A stretch of 64,000 nucleotides of DNA from Tubiluchus corallicola (GCA_030141605.1 JAQGDQ010000594.1:1-64000), one strand, 5' to 3'. Positions 19,901 to 32,156 are shown, numbered from the stretch's first letter. Numbers and translations are program-made. Notes: generated by a model from the sequence alone, not told the origin.

Positions 19901-22900
19901 CTCCCTTAATAACAGACTAATAATCACAATGAGAAAATAAAATAATGGCGATAGTGACATCTGGTGAGAGGAAAAGAATTTTTTGGGGAGTTCTGCAATT
20001 TGCTGTCAGATTTACGTGTACAGGCTACATAGTTGATTTATTTTGCTCAGTCATTGGACCTTTGCTCGGATTTATCACAATTGCAAACATTATCATGGAC
20101 TATGTTCCCTAATGTCAAGGTGTCTCTATTCTTAATCAGTTTGTTGTTAGTGCTCGCCGTATTTACAACGTTCAGAATGTTGAAGTGATCTAGACAGTTT
20201 GACTCTGAAATTATTTCGACCAGAAGATTGTGTTAGAATTAACAGCTTTTCGAATTCTGTCAATGTGCTTTCTTTTGTACAAATGAACAGTGCACAACTG
20301 TTTATGAAACATATGTTTTTAGTGCTTTTTGAGCAACACTTTATGTTTCAACTCTCTACAGTAACTGTTAGTTGCTCTTTGTCCTATTAGATAAATTAGT
20401 ATCTGATTTGCTGTTCGCATTTCTGGTGGTAATGATGTTCAAGGCTTGGTTGCCTTTTTGTACATACGGTCGAATAGTGAAGGGATTTGGTCGTGGCAGC
20501 TCTCAGCTATTGATGCCAACAGGTGCGAGAAATCACCCATGATCTGGCTTCGCTTTCTTTTACTTGTAAACAGAGAAACATATTAAGATTCTGCTTACAG
20601 TAGCTGACAATTGTGTGCTTAGAGCGGAATTTTCTTGATGTACCCGTGGTTTTTATTATTTATTTATTTGTGCTTTTTTGTTTTTTTTTAATAACTCGCA
20701 CACGCGCTGGGCTAGGTTTACAATGATCATATTATAACTTTTTGAAACTCGCTAATAACTTGTTAAGAAATTACCTGTGTGACCACGTTATGTGCTTGCT
20801 TGAAAAGACAAGCAACAAAAGACTTAGTTAATAATTATATTGGTTGAACAGAGACAATATTATGCCCTTCGCAGCCTTCAGTTGTAGACCAATGGTGAAA
20901 AAGAGGCAACGTCCAAATTCAGTAAAGCTTTTATTATCAAGCACAACAGTACCTGATGTTAGCTACTTTCAAAAACATTTTTTGTTTTAAAAACAAAAGC
21001 CCTCACATAATTATAACATCTCCTGTCACAAAAGCAGAATCTTACCACAGTTTTTAGCACGGTCAAAAGCGTCGATTAGTTGAATTTGCTTTTCGGTTAC
21101 ATGCCATGTGCTAATGGTGGAATATATTTAATGAAAGAGTGAGCCAGAATGAATGAAAAGATGGAATGAACCGGCATGTATTAAAATTTCTAAGCTGAGA
21201 GAAATTAAATATAAAGCATACAGTGCTATGAGCATCAAACCATAAGCCTCGACTATAACTCATACATTTCAGCAAAGTTTGGCCTCAAAAATTTAGCCAA
21301 TGTTTGTGGGTTCAGTCCATCTTTAGAGCTAAAATTTCAGCCAGAATTAGAAGCGAAACAAGTGCACATGCTTCGGTACATACAACTATATTTTAATGAT
21401 AAGACATTGGTTAGAATTTTGATGCTCATTTTTCTATCAACCTGTTCACATGACCTTATGACATTGTATTAATTAATTTTAAAGGAAAGAACATACCACT
21501 TGTTTTTAAGGGAAAAGACACATTGTTGTTTTATTGTTATCACATAAACTAAGAAAAATACAACAAAGAAATTTTCAAAAAGCTGTCTGTAAAGCATAAA
21601 GTTAATTTATACTACTGTAAAGAAATTTTCAGACCGAGGTAGTTGCCGCCATTCACTTGAAAGTTCTGATGTAACTGATGGACTTGATGATTTTTCGTAC
21701 GTGCGCCAAGGCTTTTTGCAAGTGCGGGCTGCTTAAACTAATTCAAATTTGTGCAGCTTGTCTATTGTTCGTGTAGAAACTTAGCTATCTTATTTTGCAA
21801 AAACATTTAGACTTGGAACGTAATTGACAGCGCGCTTATTTTCTTCAATCAATGAACAATGCCATTGGTGGAAAAATTGGCATTCAAAGTTGACCCCCTG
21901 GCGTGAAACAATCACAACTTTAAAATGATTTTACTAATTACACGAGGTCCTGGAATGCTTGACCTTTTCTTTAGTGACAGTTGCAACTAGTGTTAGAAGA
22001 AAATGAAGATGACAGCTACATAAAATGAAAAGTTTTAGCAACACATTGAGTCAATATAATGAATTTCCTGTCAACTGAATTAAAGGCAGGACAGACAGAC
22101 GAACGTACAAGTAGACTAAATTTTCACAAGTGTGAAGATTTTTGCAACTATTACTGTTCATGATCAATTGCAGCTTATTGTACTTTTGCAGCTAACTATC
22201 CGGAAGAGGTGGTCGACGTTTTACCAGATAAAGTTGAGTGTGGTATCTACTATGGCTGGGCACAGGTTGATAATGGTGAAGTGTACAAGATGGTTATGAA
22301 TATCGGATGGTGCCCTTTTTACCGCAACAAGCAGAAGTCAATGGTGAGTGGTTCGAGGGTTTTTTAAAACACAAGTAAACACTCTCCATAAATGAAAGCA
22401 TAAATAAGTTGTCTTCAAATTTTGTATCACTTAACTGCTATCTTATTGCATGCAGGGCTTACGGTAGCAGTACGTTGTATAAAACTTGTGAATTTAAACT
22501 CTCACAGTGACAGTTTGGTACTGCCATTTTGGTGGTAAGTCATTTGAAAAAGTTTACATAACACTGTGTAAAGTTTGAAAAATAATCAGAGCATTCGTAG
22601 GACACTCTTTGCTAATTACACTGTACTTTGTGGTTTGCCGGACCTCAGTTTTATGGATATCGGAAAAATCGGATGAAATCTGGACTGTTAAAAGTCCTGA
22701 ATACTACGGACACAGTCAGTTGTTCTGCGAGCTGACTGCTAGTTGGTGGGCCGTCACTTTGTTTACATCATTACATCTGTCCAACGAAACAGGACATGTA
22801 GTTTGTATGTGCGGAGTGGCCTGTGCTAGATGTTTTTGAGACAATTAGGCGATTGATTCTACATCACCGTGAGTCTAATACATAGCTCCTACTGTATTAA

Positions 22901-25900
22901 CTTAGTATCACTAGCATTTAGTGGTCAGTCAGGTGTACAAAACGTATGTACTTGTATAATAATTGCAGTGTTTACATTACTAATTCATTTTTAGAACAGA
23001 ATTAAACAATATTTGCTGTTTTAATGCATCAAATTAGGTAAAATATTTGTTGATAAAGTAAAAATTGGCATTGAGCAAAGTAGAAAAATCGTTAAGTTAA
23101 AATGAAACGGTGCGTGGCTACATGAAAAAAAGTGTCAACTGTTCAGCGTTGTTAAAACAAAACGTCGCTAAACGGGGAGTCGTTAAACGAGGACTTATTT
23201 CACTTCTGTATAAGATGATTGATGTTGTAACACTATCACATGATGGTATATTGGCAGTCTAGAAATGTCACGAATAATTTGTTTATGTTACTTCTGGAAG
23301 CAGTCATTTAGAGCGGAAACTTCTAAATATTGGTGGTGCATACATTTTGCACCCATACTGGCAACATTTTCAAATTTTCTCCTAAATTATTAAAAGACAA
23401 TAAAAGGGGTACCTGAAGTAGGTTTCAGAAAAATCACCTTAAAAATTATATTACTCTATTGCAATTTTAGTGTATGTCATACATGTGTTAAAAGGAACTA
23501 ATGTTTGTTTTCATTTTAAATTTCCTGCAATACTGTTCCGACGGCGCCATTACATGATGTCACCTATGGAAATGTAAATCAGGCAGTGTTAAGTTAAATC
23601 CCAAAAAACTTTCCATGCAAATCTATATTGCCTAGTGTTTTGCTTTTCCCGCTAGAAAGAATTATGTAACTAGAAATAATTTAAAATGTTTGTGCCAATT
23701 GGTAAAATGTCACTGGATCACCCTCCAGGGTGCGCCACTCACTAACCATAAAACGTATTTTTATACTTATTGACAAGATACAGTAATTGAAAATTTTTTA
23801 CTTAGTTATTAACATGTATGCTACGAATGCTCTGATTAGTTTTTCAAATTTTACCCAATGTTATCTAAACTTGTTTGAAACAAACTGCCATTAAAATGGC
23901 TGCGCCTAATGGTCATTGCGGGAGTTTAAATTTACAAGTTTTATACAGCATGACTGCAGACGCAAGCCCTGCATGCAAAAAGGCAGTATGTAAGTGGTAT
24001 AAAATTCAAGATGAATTTTTTATGCTTTATGTAAATGGAGGGTTTTCTTGTGCTGTAACAGTATTTTGCATTATTTTTATTTGTAAAATTTTTTGACGTC
24101 TTAAGAAGCAATTTTCCTGCAATGTTTAACGGGGGTGACTAATGGGGGTGAAAAGGGGTGACTTGTTAATGTAAAGTTGGTTTAGAAAGGCCGTCTGCTC
24201 TTTACAATTTGCGTTTCTATAAGCACTGAATGACTGTTGCAAATTTTTTACTAGTAGAAAGAAGAAGGACTTTGAACTGTGTCATATTTACCGTTGGTGA
24301 ACTGATTGTTCGAAATCTGTAGTTGCCTGGGTGTAACTTGGACACTAAATATATTACATTGACTCTTAGATGTTGTCTAGAGCAACTGTGTGATTTTCTT
24401 TTAGGGTTGTGCTTTCATCTGATAGAAGAGATTCAGTTTTGGTTCCGGAAATAACACGATAAATTAACAAATTTATTAATTTCCTCTTATACAAAATTCC
24501 TATTAAAAGTATATGATACCAAAAAATTAGAGCTATGGGAAGGTAAAAATAAATATATCTAAGTATACGGAGTATCTAAACATACGGTGGAAAAAGGACT
24601 CTTGAATTCGATACTTACTTATATGTCGGATTTTTTCTGTCTGTTGTTTATCATAATATGAAGAGAATAATTGCTAGTCAAAGCTCACATCGCAAGAGTA
24701 AATGTGTAAAAAAAGTGAATGAGTCATTTAAAAAAATTATTTCTTCACAAAAGGTTATAGTATACTGCACAAAATTTACAAGTACAGACGTGCATGCATG
24801 GGTGGTATCAGAAACATTACCTGAGGTTAGATATAACCGCATTCACTTTTTCAAAAACACATAGGGAATTTGCTGTCATTACTTGGCATTAACAAGCATT
24901 TTACAGGTCCAGCAATTGGCGATAGTCGTGAAAAGGCCATTGGTTAAGTGTACCAGACAACGCATTTGTGTGCACTTGACAACGTCTTGCAGCCCATGCT
25001 ATTATAATACTGTAGTAACAGTTTAACAGCTAGTTAGAACCTTACCTAGTTTAGTACACGCAAGTAAATAAGTAAAGTCCACGTAAAACAACTGAAGTTA
25101 CTGAACTGACGTGACAGGTGGCTTTGCTTTACCCATGTCACATGAAGGTTGTATTTAAGATGCATTGCTGTAGTACACTTAACCTTTGACCTACAGAAAC
25201 TGCATGGAACAAAACATTGAAAATGCTTATGGACAATCCTGGATGGTTTGTGTGCAGGTTTTTTTTGAACTCGAGCAAAACAAACCATACAGCAAAAATA
25301 GTCTATTATTATCCGAAATTTGTTGTAACGGGATCCATTATAACTAGAATTTACTACAATGGATATAAATAATGTAGATTTTTTTTAATATTGTTACAGG
25401 AAACGCACATTCTTCACGAGTTCCCGGAGGACTTTTATGGAGCGACGTTAAAAGTTGCCATTTTAGGTTATCTCCGTCCTGAGAAGTCTTTTCCATCAAT
25501 AGGTAAATCTTCATTGGTTAGAGTTGCTTAATAACGCTTTACGAATAAATTTCGACTTAACTGGCAGCATCCTACCTTCGTACATGCAGGGCCTCCGATT
25601 TTCTGTTTCATTTTTGACCAAATTCCGTTTCAAAGAATCGTCAATTCCGTTTCAATTCCACTTCACAGAAATGAGAAGCTACATGGCCCTGTAAATAATA
25701 TTTACCATCAAATTATGTGCTGTGCCATAGATTGTAATTAAAAAATAAATTTTTATATGAATTAAGTATGTAGTCTATCAGTTATCAGTATTTGGCTAGG
25801 ATAAAATAAGATGCCAACATTTAATTTGCGCAAAAAAGTTACAGAACAATAGCCTATCATATTTGTACAAATCATCAGGGAAATTCCCCGGCTAGCTGTC

Positions 25901-27696
25901 ACACTCATAACATTGTCAGATCGTGTTCATGTGAACAGGGGAAACCTTTCGAGAAACGTACACCTATTCGCTACAAGCTCGCGCTGAAGAATTTCCCATA
26001 TTTCTTGTGGTAAACACAAAAACAACGCGAAAGTTGCATAAAAGATAAAACTCAGGGAAGAACTTTGTCGTGAAAGGCTGAAACAACTGCTTAGTTTTGC
26101 CGGAATGTAACAAGTCGAGAAAATTCCGTCTCTACTATGCATTAAATTTGCTGAAAAGTCGGAAATCAGGCAAATTCCGTTTTGCATTGCAATTTTCGTT
26201 TCAGTTGCGGAAATCGGAGGCCCTGTACATGACATGATACTTTTGTTTGTTTTAGTACTACTGACAGTTTAAGAGCTGTGTTTTAATTAAGCGTAATTAG
26301 AGTACATAAGTCACAAGGTGAGAAAGCGTTAAAGGAAAACCAGATGATTGATTAGAATCAATCTCATTTTATTTTACTGTCCAAAATATACATTTTCTTG
26401 CCTATAAAAGTTAGCAATGTTTTCTGATATTTGAATAATTAGCTTAGACAGTTAATTATTCAAATATCGCTATTGAGAAAGCTATCGCTTACGTCAGAAA
26501 CTAACCGCAGTTTGTGCGATGGTAGGCATCTTCCCTGTCCGTCAAGGTCATTTGCGTGAGCGAGGATTGCTATAAGATGCTGTGAAGTTATGTCACAAAA
26601 ATGGGCTTCATGATCATGCTTATCGTGGTACCGCACCTATTTGTCGGCCACGTAAATGTGACAGAAAGCCACCATTGTCAGTCTTCAACAAAATTTAGCT
26701 ATCCGAGATTATTATTATTATTTAAAGCTTCGATTTAAAAAAAGCTGTTATAGTTTTTGATATTTTAGAGCATTCTTTTTTTTTTGAACTAATGTCAACA
26801 CAATCGTTCAGTTTCCTTTAATTCTCAGCATGCATGCAGTGATTATGGTAAGTCGACGGCTTGCTGAATTAAGTTAAGATACAATTGTTAAAATGCAGTT
26901 TTTTAAATTTGCTGTGGTTGGTACTTACTGTGACTCACTAACTGATGCGAGATGTTGCCAACCAAAAGGCATCCTCTTTGCATTTGCTTAACCCTCCGTC
27001 ACCGGAAATGGGGTGGAACAACACTCAGGGTGTTTATCTAGTTACACCTTTTTACCATGAAGCCGCCAATACCTGTCTTCTTTTGTGTTTAAATGGTTAT
27101 CTGCTTACTATAAGAACATGTTATTTGACCTCTTACAAGTCTGTGTTGCTTAGTAATATTACTTACAACTCTGAGGTCTGTCTTCACCCCTGCATCGATT
27201 TTGCTGCTATATTGACGTTCTCCATTATTTAATATAGGTAAAAATGAGAAAGTAAACAAATGCTGAGCATTTTTATAGTACATGTTAGGTGGCTTGTAGA
27301 AAAAATGGCCTACATCAGGCCATCGAGGCTTGTTATGTAAAGTAAAGTTACACAGGTCAAGTGACGGTTGTATTAAGATGCATTGCTGTGGTATACGTAA
27401 CCTTTGACCTATAACTGCGCATTACACATTAAAACTGTAAAAAGACATTTATTTTGCAGTCACAAAGTTGGCGGTATAAACAGGCTTGACTGTATTTACA
27501 AAGTTTTGCATACTCATAAATATTTTGGTTGCCATAACGCTGAACACGTGATATATTTATTTTGAGTTTTTTACATTTTTCAGTCGCTCTAATAGAAGCC
27601 ATACAAGAAGATATCAGACAAGCTCGACTGCTACTCGATCTACCGGAGAATCTCAAATACCGAGACAGTAACTTCTTCAAGACTAGTATATCATGA
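16923..27696 (+). CDS. RFK: Riboflavin kinase (ATP:riboflavin 5'-phosphotransferase), four exons
   Basis: Exons 16923-17007, 22192-22343, 25400-25502 and 27584-27696 join in phase (85+152+103+113 bp) to 150 codons, close to the 155 of human RFK. The enzyme converts riboflavin and ATP to FMN in the cytosol. Exon 1 encodes LPYFASGEVVKGFGRGCKEL, the glycine-rich ATP loop, and joins exon 2 inside the P-T-A-N motif (residues 27-30) that binds Mg-ATP. Exon 2 carries CGIYYGWA, MNIGW and the KSM immediately before Glu80, the catalytic glutamate equivalent (ETHILHEF in exon 3). Exon 3 continues with DFYGATLKVAILGYLRPEK. Exon 4 gives ALIEAIQEDI and LLDLPENL near the C terminus. Introns are 1.9-5.2 kb and contain hAT-like, MITE and other repeats. 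A second version of exon 1 lies at 20432-20522 in intron 1. The start is the first ATG before the conserved region, with no upstream coding evidence. Confidence 0.95.
17008..19041. other. Left part of RFK intron 1: nothing recognised
   Basis: The sequence is AT-rich, with short meaningless open frames on both strands and no repeat that I could match elsewhere in the window. Confidence 0.4.
19042..19378. mobile_element. hAT-type MITE with perfect 8-bp target-site duplication
   Basis: The element has perfect 13-bp terminal inverted repeats, CAGGGCCTATTTC and GAAATAGGCCCTG. It is flanked on both sides by the identical octamer cctctgca (19034-19041 and 19379-19386), the 8-bp duplication typical of the hAT superfamily. 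The interior is GC-richer than its surroundings near the left end (gaggcccgaggaagtggggc). It has no transposase and so depends on an autonomous element elsewhere. It sits in RFK intron 1, upstream of the duplicated exon. Confidence 0.9.
20432..20522 (+). CDS. RFK: Duplicated, alternative RFK first coding exon
   Basis: This 91-bp open segment encodes MMFKAWLPFCTYGRIVKGFG followed by RGSSQLLMPT, and then meets a donor (ACAG then gtgcga). It parallels RFK exon 1, which ends IPT with the same ACAG|gt split. Splicing to exon 2 at 22192 would therefore be in phase and give a 152-residue protein. Fourteen of 24 aligned residues match exon 1. The VKGFGRG core is identical, yet six of its seven codons differ synonymously, a sign of selection on protein sequence. 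Changes in the loop (CKELGI in exon 1, SSQLLM here) lie beside the nucleotide-binding motif. The frame is open upstream to a TAG at 20369-20371, and the encoded segment before the ATG is hydrophobic but lacks an ATG. An alternative first exon with its own promoter is the simplest reading; a young pseudo-exon is the alternative. Confidence 0.7.
20523..22191. other. RFK intron 1, right part: no gene seen
   Basis: The sequence is AT-rich, with no repeat match elsewhere in the window that I noticed. The branch and acceptor region tgtacttttgcag precedes exon 2. Confidence 0.4.
22425..22650. repeat. Dispersed repeat family R7, copy 1
   Basis: The landmarks are ttgtataaaacttgtgaatt, cattttggtggt, a cluster ending agtttgaaaaataatcagag and cattcgtag. 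The same series recurs at 58545-58960, 58975-59235 and 60290-60570, and in reverse at 23820-24100 and 50860-51090. No termini or coding sequence are clear. Confidence 0.65.
23520..24110. repeat. Dispersed repeat family R7, copy 2 (reverse orientation)
   Basis: In reverse relative to the copy at 58545, this one contains tgctctgattagtttttcaa, ttatctaaacttgtttgaaa, taaaatggctgcgcctaatg, gggagtttaaatttacaagt and gcagtatgtaagtgg. The left half (aactttccatgcaa, cactggatcaccctcc) matches 50660-50830. The 73-codon open frame at 23875-24096 lies entirely in the repeat and is not taken as a gene. Confidence 0.65.
24904..25231. mobile_element. AATAAGCC-TIR MITE, copy 3 (end-truncated)
   Basis: The interior landmarks match copies at 7221 and 37077: ttaagtgtaccagacaacgc, gtgtgcacttgacaac, gcagcccatgctatta, gtggctttgctttaccc and aacctttgacctacagaaac. 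The TIRs are eroded or missing. It lies in RFK intron 2. Confidence 0.65.
25587..26225. mobile_element. Non-autonomous TIR element, CAGGGCC ends, 639 bp
   Basis: The termini are CAGGGCCTCCGATTT and AAATCGGAGGCCCTG, a perfect 15-bp inverted repeat. A tacatg lies immediately outside both ends (25581-25586 and 26226-26231). The CAGGGCC start is like the hAT elements at 19042 and 35993, but only six flanking bases match, so the usual 8-bp hAT duplication is not fully seen. No transposase is found. The element occupies the start of RFK intron 3; the minus-strand 102-codon frame inside it is a by-product. Confidence 0.8.
26325..26530. repeat. Inverted match to 9541-9775 with a perfect 16-bp hairpin
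   Basis: Reverse-complement partner of the repeat at 9541. It also contains a perfect hairpin: gatatttgaataatta at 26426-26441 and its exact inverse at 26453-26468, with an 11-base loop. The copy at 9541 has only one arm, so the second arm was gained by one copy or lost by the other. Confidence 0.55.
26531..27583. other. RFK intron 3, right part
   Basis: A fragment of the AATAAGCC MITE lies at about 27335-27440 (caagtgacggttgtattaag, then aacctttgacc). The plus-strand 95-codon frame at 26945-27232 has no recognised domain or splice support. Confidence 0.4.
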
Positions 27697-28125
27697 CGAT
27701 AAATCATGCACACAATTTATTTTAGTTAATTATTTAGCACTGTATGTGATAATAGAGCCCTTGTTGATGTTATTAACTGTGAGTTAGTCTCGCTGTTGTA
27801 TTTTAATTGCGTTTTCCTGTTGTATTTATCAAATAGGAAATGTATGTAAGTTTTAGCTGTGCAGAAATTATAATGTTTTTGCTCATACTGCAGTAGGGCC
27901 TGTCCTTCACCTAAAGAGTAGGTGTACTTCAGTTTGTTACCACCTTCCTACCCCCCTCCCCCTCCAAGCTACACCACTGCGTACCTGATTCTAGGTTTAA
28001 TTTTGCTGCTTCATCTGTGCAATTGCCTTCGTTATCTTGCATTGAAACACGTTTTTTCAGACAATAGCAGAAACATTTCAGTTTGTTTCATGGAGCAGCA
28101 ACTGTAGACAAACTACAGTTGTTTA
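27697..28125. other. RFK 3' flank: no gene seen
   Basis: The RFK 3' UTR presumably starts here. I see no AATAAA in the first few hundred bases, and no other feature. Confidence 0.35.
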
Positions 28126-28641
28126 CAGGGGCGTCGCTAGGGCTGGTGTCATCCGTGCATTGAAGCTCTGATACCGTATCATACAACACCCTTTATTATT
28201 ATCTTATGTACGTAGCTAGCACTTGCTACACATGGCGATAAGGAGTAACATCATCTAAACAACATCATTTTGTTGCCATCCTACTGAGTTAAAGTGCTAA
28301 GAACACGTTTGTACATTGATAATGTTTATTTTAAAATGAACTTTTAATATTTTTACTTTTTATATGAGATGCTTATACATTGGAGCAACACTTTTAATCA
28401 TACATATAAAAATACACAACTTAGTTGAAATATCGAAAAAAACTGGCATTAAAACAAACAATTCTGTATTTACTGATTGTATGTTAACAATCAAAACTTT
28501 CCTTTACTGAAGTTCACAGCTGCAAACTTTCTCAATTACTTTATGAAAATCAATTGATAAAACCGCAAGATCAGATGGCCTTGACTGTCCAAAAAAATAC
28601 ACATTGATGGTGTCACCCCACACCCCCTAGCGACGTCACTG
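28126..28641. mobile_element. TIR element, CAGGGGCGTCGCTAGGG ends, 516 bp
   Basis: The left end caggggcgtcgctaggg and the right end ccctagcgacgtcactg are inverted repeats with two mismatches. No transposase is seen and no clear target-site duplication flanks it (gttgttta versus gttacaag), so the superfamily is left open, though the ends resemble hAT-like elements. Confidence 0.6.
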
Positions 28642-28904
28642 GTTACAAGGGCGTTTGCCTCGCTCTTTTGCTGAGTCTTATTTTAATTAAACTCTGAGCA
28701 CAATCAATCTGTACAGTTAATTAATTTGATGAATATTTTCTCATAGTTTTTGCTAGTGTACTGTGATAGTATTTTCTCCGGTTGTGATAGTAGGGAACAA
28801 GATTCTTGCCCAGTTTTTCACATATCAGTCCATACAGCCACTCTACAGTTTTCGATGCTTTAAAAATGTAAAGAAAGCGTAGAACTGTTATTGTTCATGT
28901 TAGT

Positions 28905-29290
28905 CATTCTGCACATCGTTTCTTGAACTCATGTAGCTGTCAAGATATGTCATTTTCCCCCCGGTGCACTACCCCGCCGTTGTTTCTTCATCATTGTTCA
29001 TGTTATTCCTTCTGCACATTGTTTCTTGAACTCCAGGTATGTAGATGTCAAGATATGTCATTTTCCCCCCGGTGCACTACCCCGCCGTTGTTTCTTCATC
29101 ATTGTTCATGTTATTCCTTCTGCACATTGTTTCTTGAACTCCAGGTATGTAGATGTCAAGATATGTCATTTTCCCCCCGGTGCACTATCCCGCCATTGTT
29201 CTTTCATCATTGTTCATGTTATTCTTTCTGCACACTGTTTCTTGAACTCCGGGTATGTAGATGCCAAGGTATGATGTCATTTTCTCCTGG
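28905..29290. repeat. 108-bp tandem repeat, about 3.5 copies
   Basis: The unit runs from ttgttcatgttattccttct through gcacattgtttcttgaactc and tgtcaagatatgtcattttc to the pyrimidine-rich ccccccggtgcac. Because 108 is a multiple of three, a plus-strand frame stays open through it; this is not taken as coding. Confidence 0.85.
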
Positions 29291-29509
29291 TGTACTACCC
29301 CACCCCCAAGGTCATGAATAATGATCGACTGATGGATAGAAATCTTTATTTTGAAAATGTAGTCTGTCCATTTGCAAAATGGTTTTTATTTTTCTGACTG
29401 TGGCACTGCATAGTAAACTTCTAAACGTTTTTCTCCGCTGCCAATTTGAGCAGCTTCCAGTAAGATGATAATTAGACAACTTTGTAATGAGCAATTAAAT
29501 TACTCCTTT

Positions 29510-29990
29510 TTTGCATCGAGCGAGGCTCAAATTGATTTCTATCCTATGACTTAAAATCTTTGGCACTCCTGAGTATCGAATGTACCTAGTCATTGTTTAC
29601 GTATTTGATCTATTGCTGCAGGTATAAAATCCTTCAATAGCTTTTTACGTCATCTTGTCGTACTAAACCATCTGGCATATTGAACAATCACCTTCCTAAG
29701 GCAAAAAATAATCACCATCTTATGGCTTAAAGTCACTGTGCTGAATATAGACTGTACCTAGGCATTAACTACATGTATGCACTGCAGTGTAGTTATTAGA
29801 TATGTTTAACATCCCATGTCTTCTTCTTGTCCGGGCATTCTAAACGATCACCTTTCTAAGGCTCAAAATATCTCCGTCCTATGGCTCAAAGCGATTAGCA
29901 TTCCTTAATGTAGGCTGTATATAGTCATTAACTACCTATATTTATCGTACTGCTTGTACTTGTGATAGATATGTGAACAGATGTTGCTGT
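29510..29990. repeat. Weak tandem repeat, about 190-bp unit, three copies
   Basis: Three diverged blocks share aatcaccttcctaaggc, the phrase cttatggcttaaagtc and an ending like tgtacctaggcattaacta. Identity between blocks is low. No gene. Confidence 0.45.
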
Positions 29991-32156
29991 GTTAGTATCA
30001 ATTGCCATATGTATTGTAATTTAATTGATAGAGCTGTTATGGACACGTGACTTATCAAAAAAAAAAAAAACGTGCACTAATCGTCCTACTGCAAGGCTGA
30101 TAGTCAGCGTTTTTTAGGACTGCTTAAGATTACAGGCACAATCATCGTCAAACTTGTTGAACCTGTTTCGGTGAACTTGTTGCAAACTTTTTCCACTTTC
30201 AACGTGTGAAATTTGGTTAACTTTGGTTAAATACTGTTAATCCAATGTTGCAGTACCGACACCTTGCCGCACAAGCCACGAAACCTACCACCAGCACACA
30301 AATTCTGTTTAAACTTGACCTGTTAAAAGACCGCTTTGGATTTAGCTAAACCACAGCATCAGATTTAGCTTGTCTAGAGTATCATTAAAACTGTTATTAG
30401 AATCAACTGGTTAGTTTTCTACTGGTACCAGACATGTTATTCATGCTGTATTGTACTAAGTATCTTAAATGCCATTTTAGGGAACAGGTCTTAAACTTAA
30501 GGAACTAAATTGTCCAAAAGTTCTTTTAATGTGATAATGTTAGACAATGTGACCAGCTAAATAAATTTTATTCGTTAACTTTCCTTTGAAAATTTGAGAA
30601 GATGTTATTCTAATGCAATATTGGCTTCAAAAATAGCTTACAATCGCATTACAATGATTGTAATTTAACAAGAATAAGGCTATGTATTATATGCATTGTT
30701 CAACTGTCTAATAGCAGTATGAAACTAATGCACTGTTTAATTTTAATATTAGGAAACATTTGCTGGTTTCCTGGCAAAATCTGTTTGCGAATTAGCAATT
30801 ATGTTTACACAAATACAATATCTAAAAAGTATGATGAAAATGACAATTAGATTAGGAGCTTATAGTGAATTAGCGAATATATGAGTGGAATGATACTAAT
30901 TTATTGATGTTAGCGCAGCAACATAATAAATTAAACGCAAATGTTGAAAAGTGCGTAAATTTCAATGGTTTATATCCTATTATGTAGAAAATCTGTTGTC
31001 TTAATGCTTCTAATGTACTGTTAATAAACCATTGATTGTTCTAGATGAATGTAATGTTTTGAAGTTTTCCTTTCTACACTTACAACACGTTCAGACAAGT
31101 TAGCTCGCCAAGTAACTTACAAACGTGTAAAATTCGTATCAGAGAGTTTACTTGTCAACAGTAACTCGCAAAGCAGTTCACACTTGCGAGTTTGCTACCA
31201 GAGAGAAACCTCGCGACAAACAAGTAAGCAAAACAAAAGCATAAAGGCAAAATTATTATGCAATATTTGATTAAGCATAAATACATCATAACTAGCTTAG
31301 TATAAATACGTATAAATACACTATTAACTATACAGTAACGTTCAGTTTGCTGTACAAAGCAAAATATACATAATAAATTCTAATACTGATGCCATGGCAA
31401 CGTAACAATGTATTTTGGCAAGTATAAATAGTGACTGTATTAAGTTTATTTGACTAATTTATTCACATGACTAGAATTATGACCTCATAGCCTAGATACT
31501 CAAGCGTAGACAAATTTCACTAGCCTTGAGTAAATATATAAAAAATGAAAGATAAATAGTAAGTACGATGTACTTTTGACTAGCATTGCAATGAGCCGAG
31601 CTTAGTGAGTATAATTTGGCTAGCTTAAACAAATACATAAAAAATTGTAAATAGTGAAGTGTACCATGGACTGCTTTATCTATAACCTGTGCCATTCTTA
31701 CAGTGTAACTGATAATACATTGCATCATCCTTTATAAATACGTTACTACATTCACTAGGTACACAAAAAGGTAGACATGATACTTGGCTTACTTTACATT
31801 TGGCTGTACATATTATTATAGAAACGTTTATGACCAGAAACAATTCAAAATAAAAACCCTAATGCCTCATTCACATTGCATAAACAATTCAAAATAAAAA
31901 ATCTAATGCCATCGACACTGCATACGGCTTGAAGCTTGAGTAAGGGTGTGTTCATTGTTTAGAATGTTAAAAGAGAACTGACCAGTACTAATCTGCCGAC
32001 AATTTTCGCTTTTTGTGCTACAAGAAATGGATACGCTGCAGCCGCACTCAGAAGGAAACAGGTGTGAACGGAGGAAGTTCACACTTTCAGATGAAGCAAC
32101 ATTTGACAATGTGAATCAGAAATAAGAAATCACAGAATGTACAACACAGATGATGT
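29991..32156. other. Gene-poor stretch
   Basis: No gene is recognised. Near 31080-31215 there is a single diverged copy of the motif family in the 44-bp array at 42449 (taactcgcaaagcagttcac, acttgcgagtttgct). A short near-direct repeat (acaattcaaaataaaaa) occurs near 31840-31900. Confidence 0.4.

Noticed and set aside
19944-20111. 55-codon hydrophobic frame beginning MAIVTSGERKRIFWGVLQ upstream of the duplicated RFK exon
   Set aside because: It has a stop well before the exon, no splice link or homology, and AT-rich DNA often gives hydrophobic short frames.
26945-27232. 95-codon frame in RFK intron 3
   Set aside because: No homology, no splice signals that fit, and it sits among repeats.
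28923-29321. 132-codon plus-strand Cys-rich frame
   Set aside because: It is produced by a 108-bp tandem repeat whose length is a multiple of three; no signal peptide or domain.
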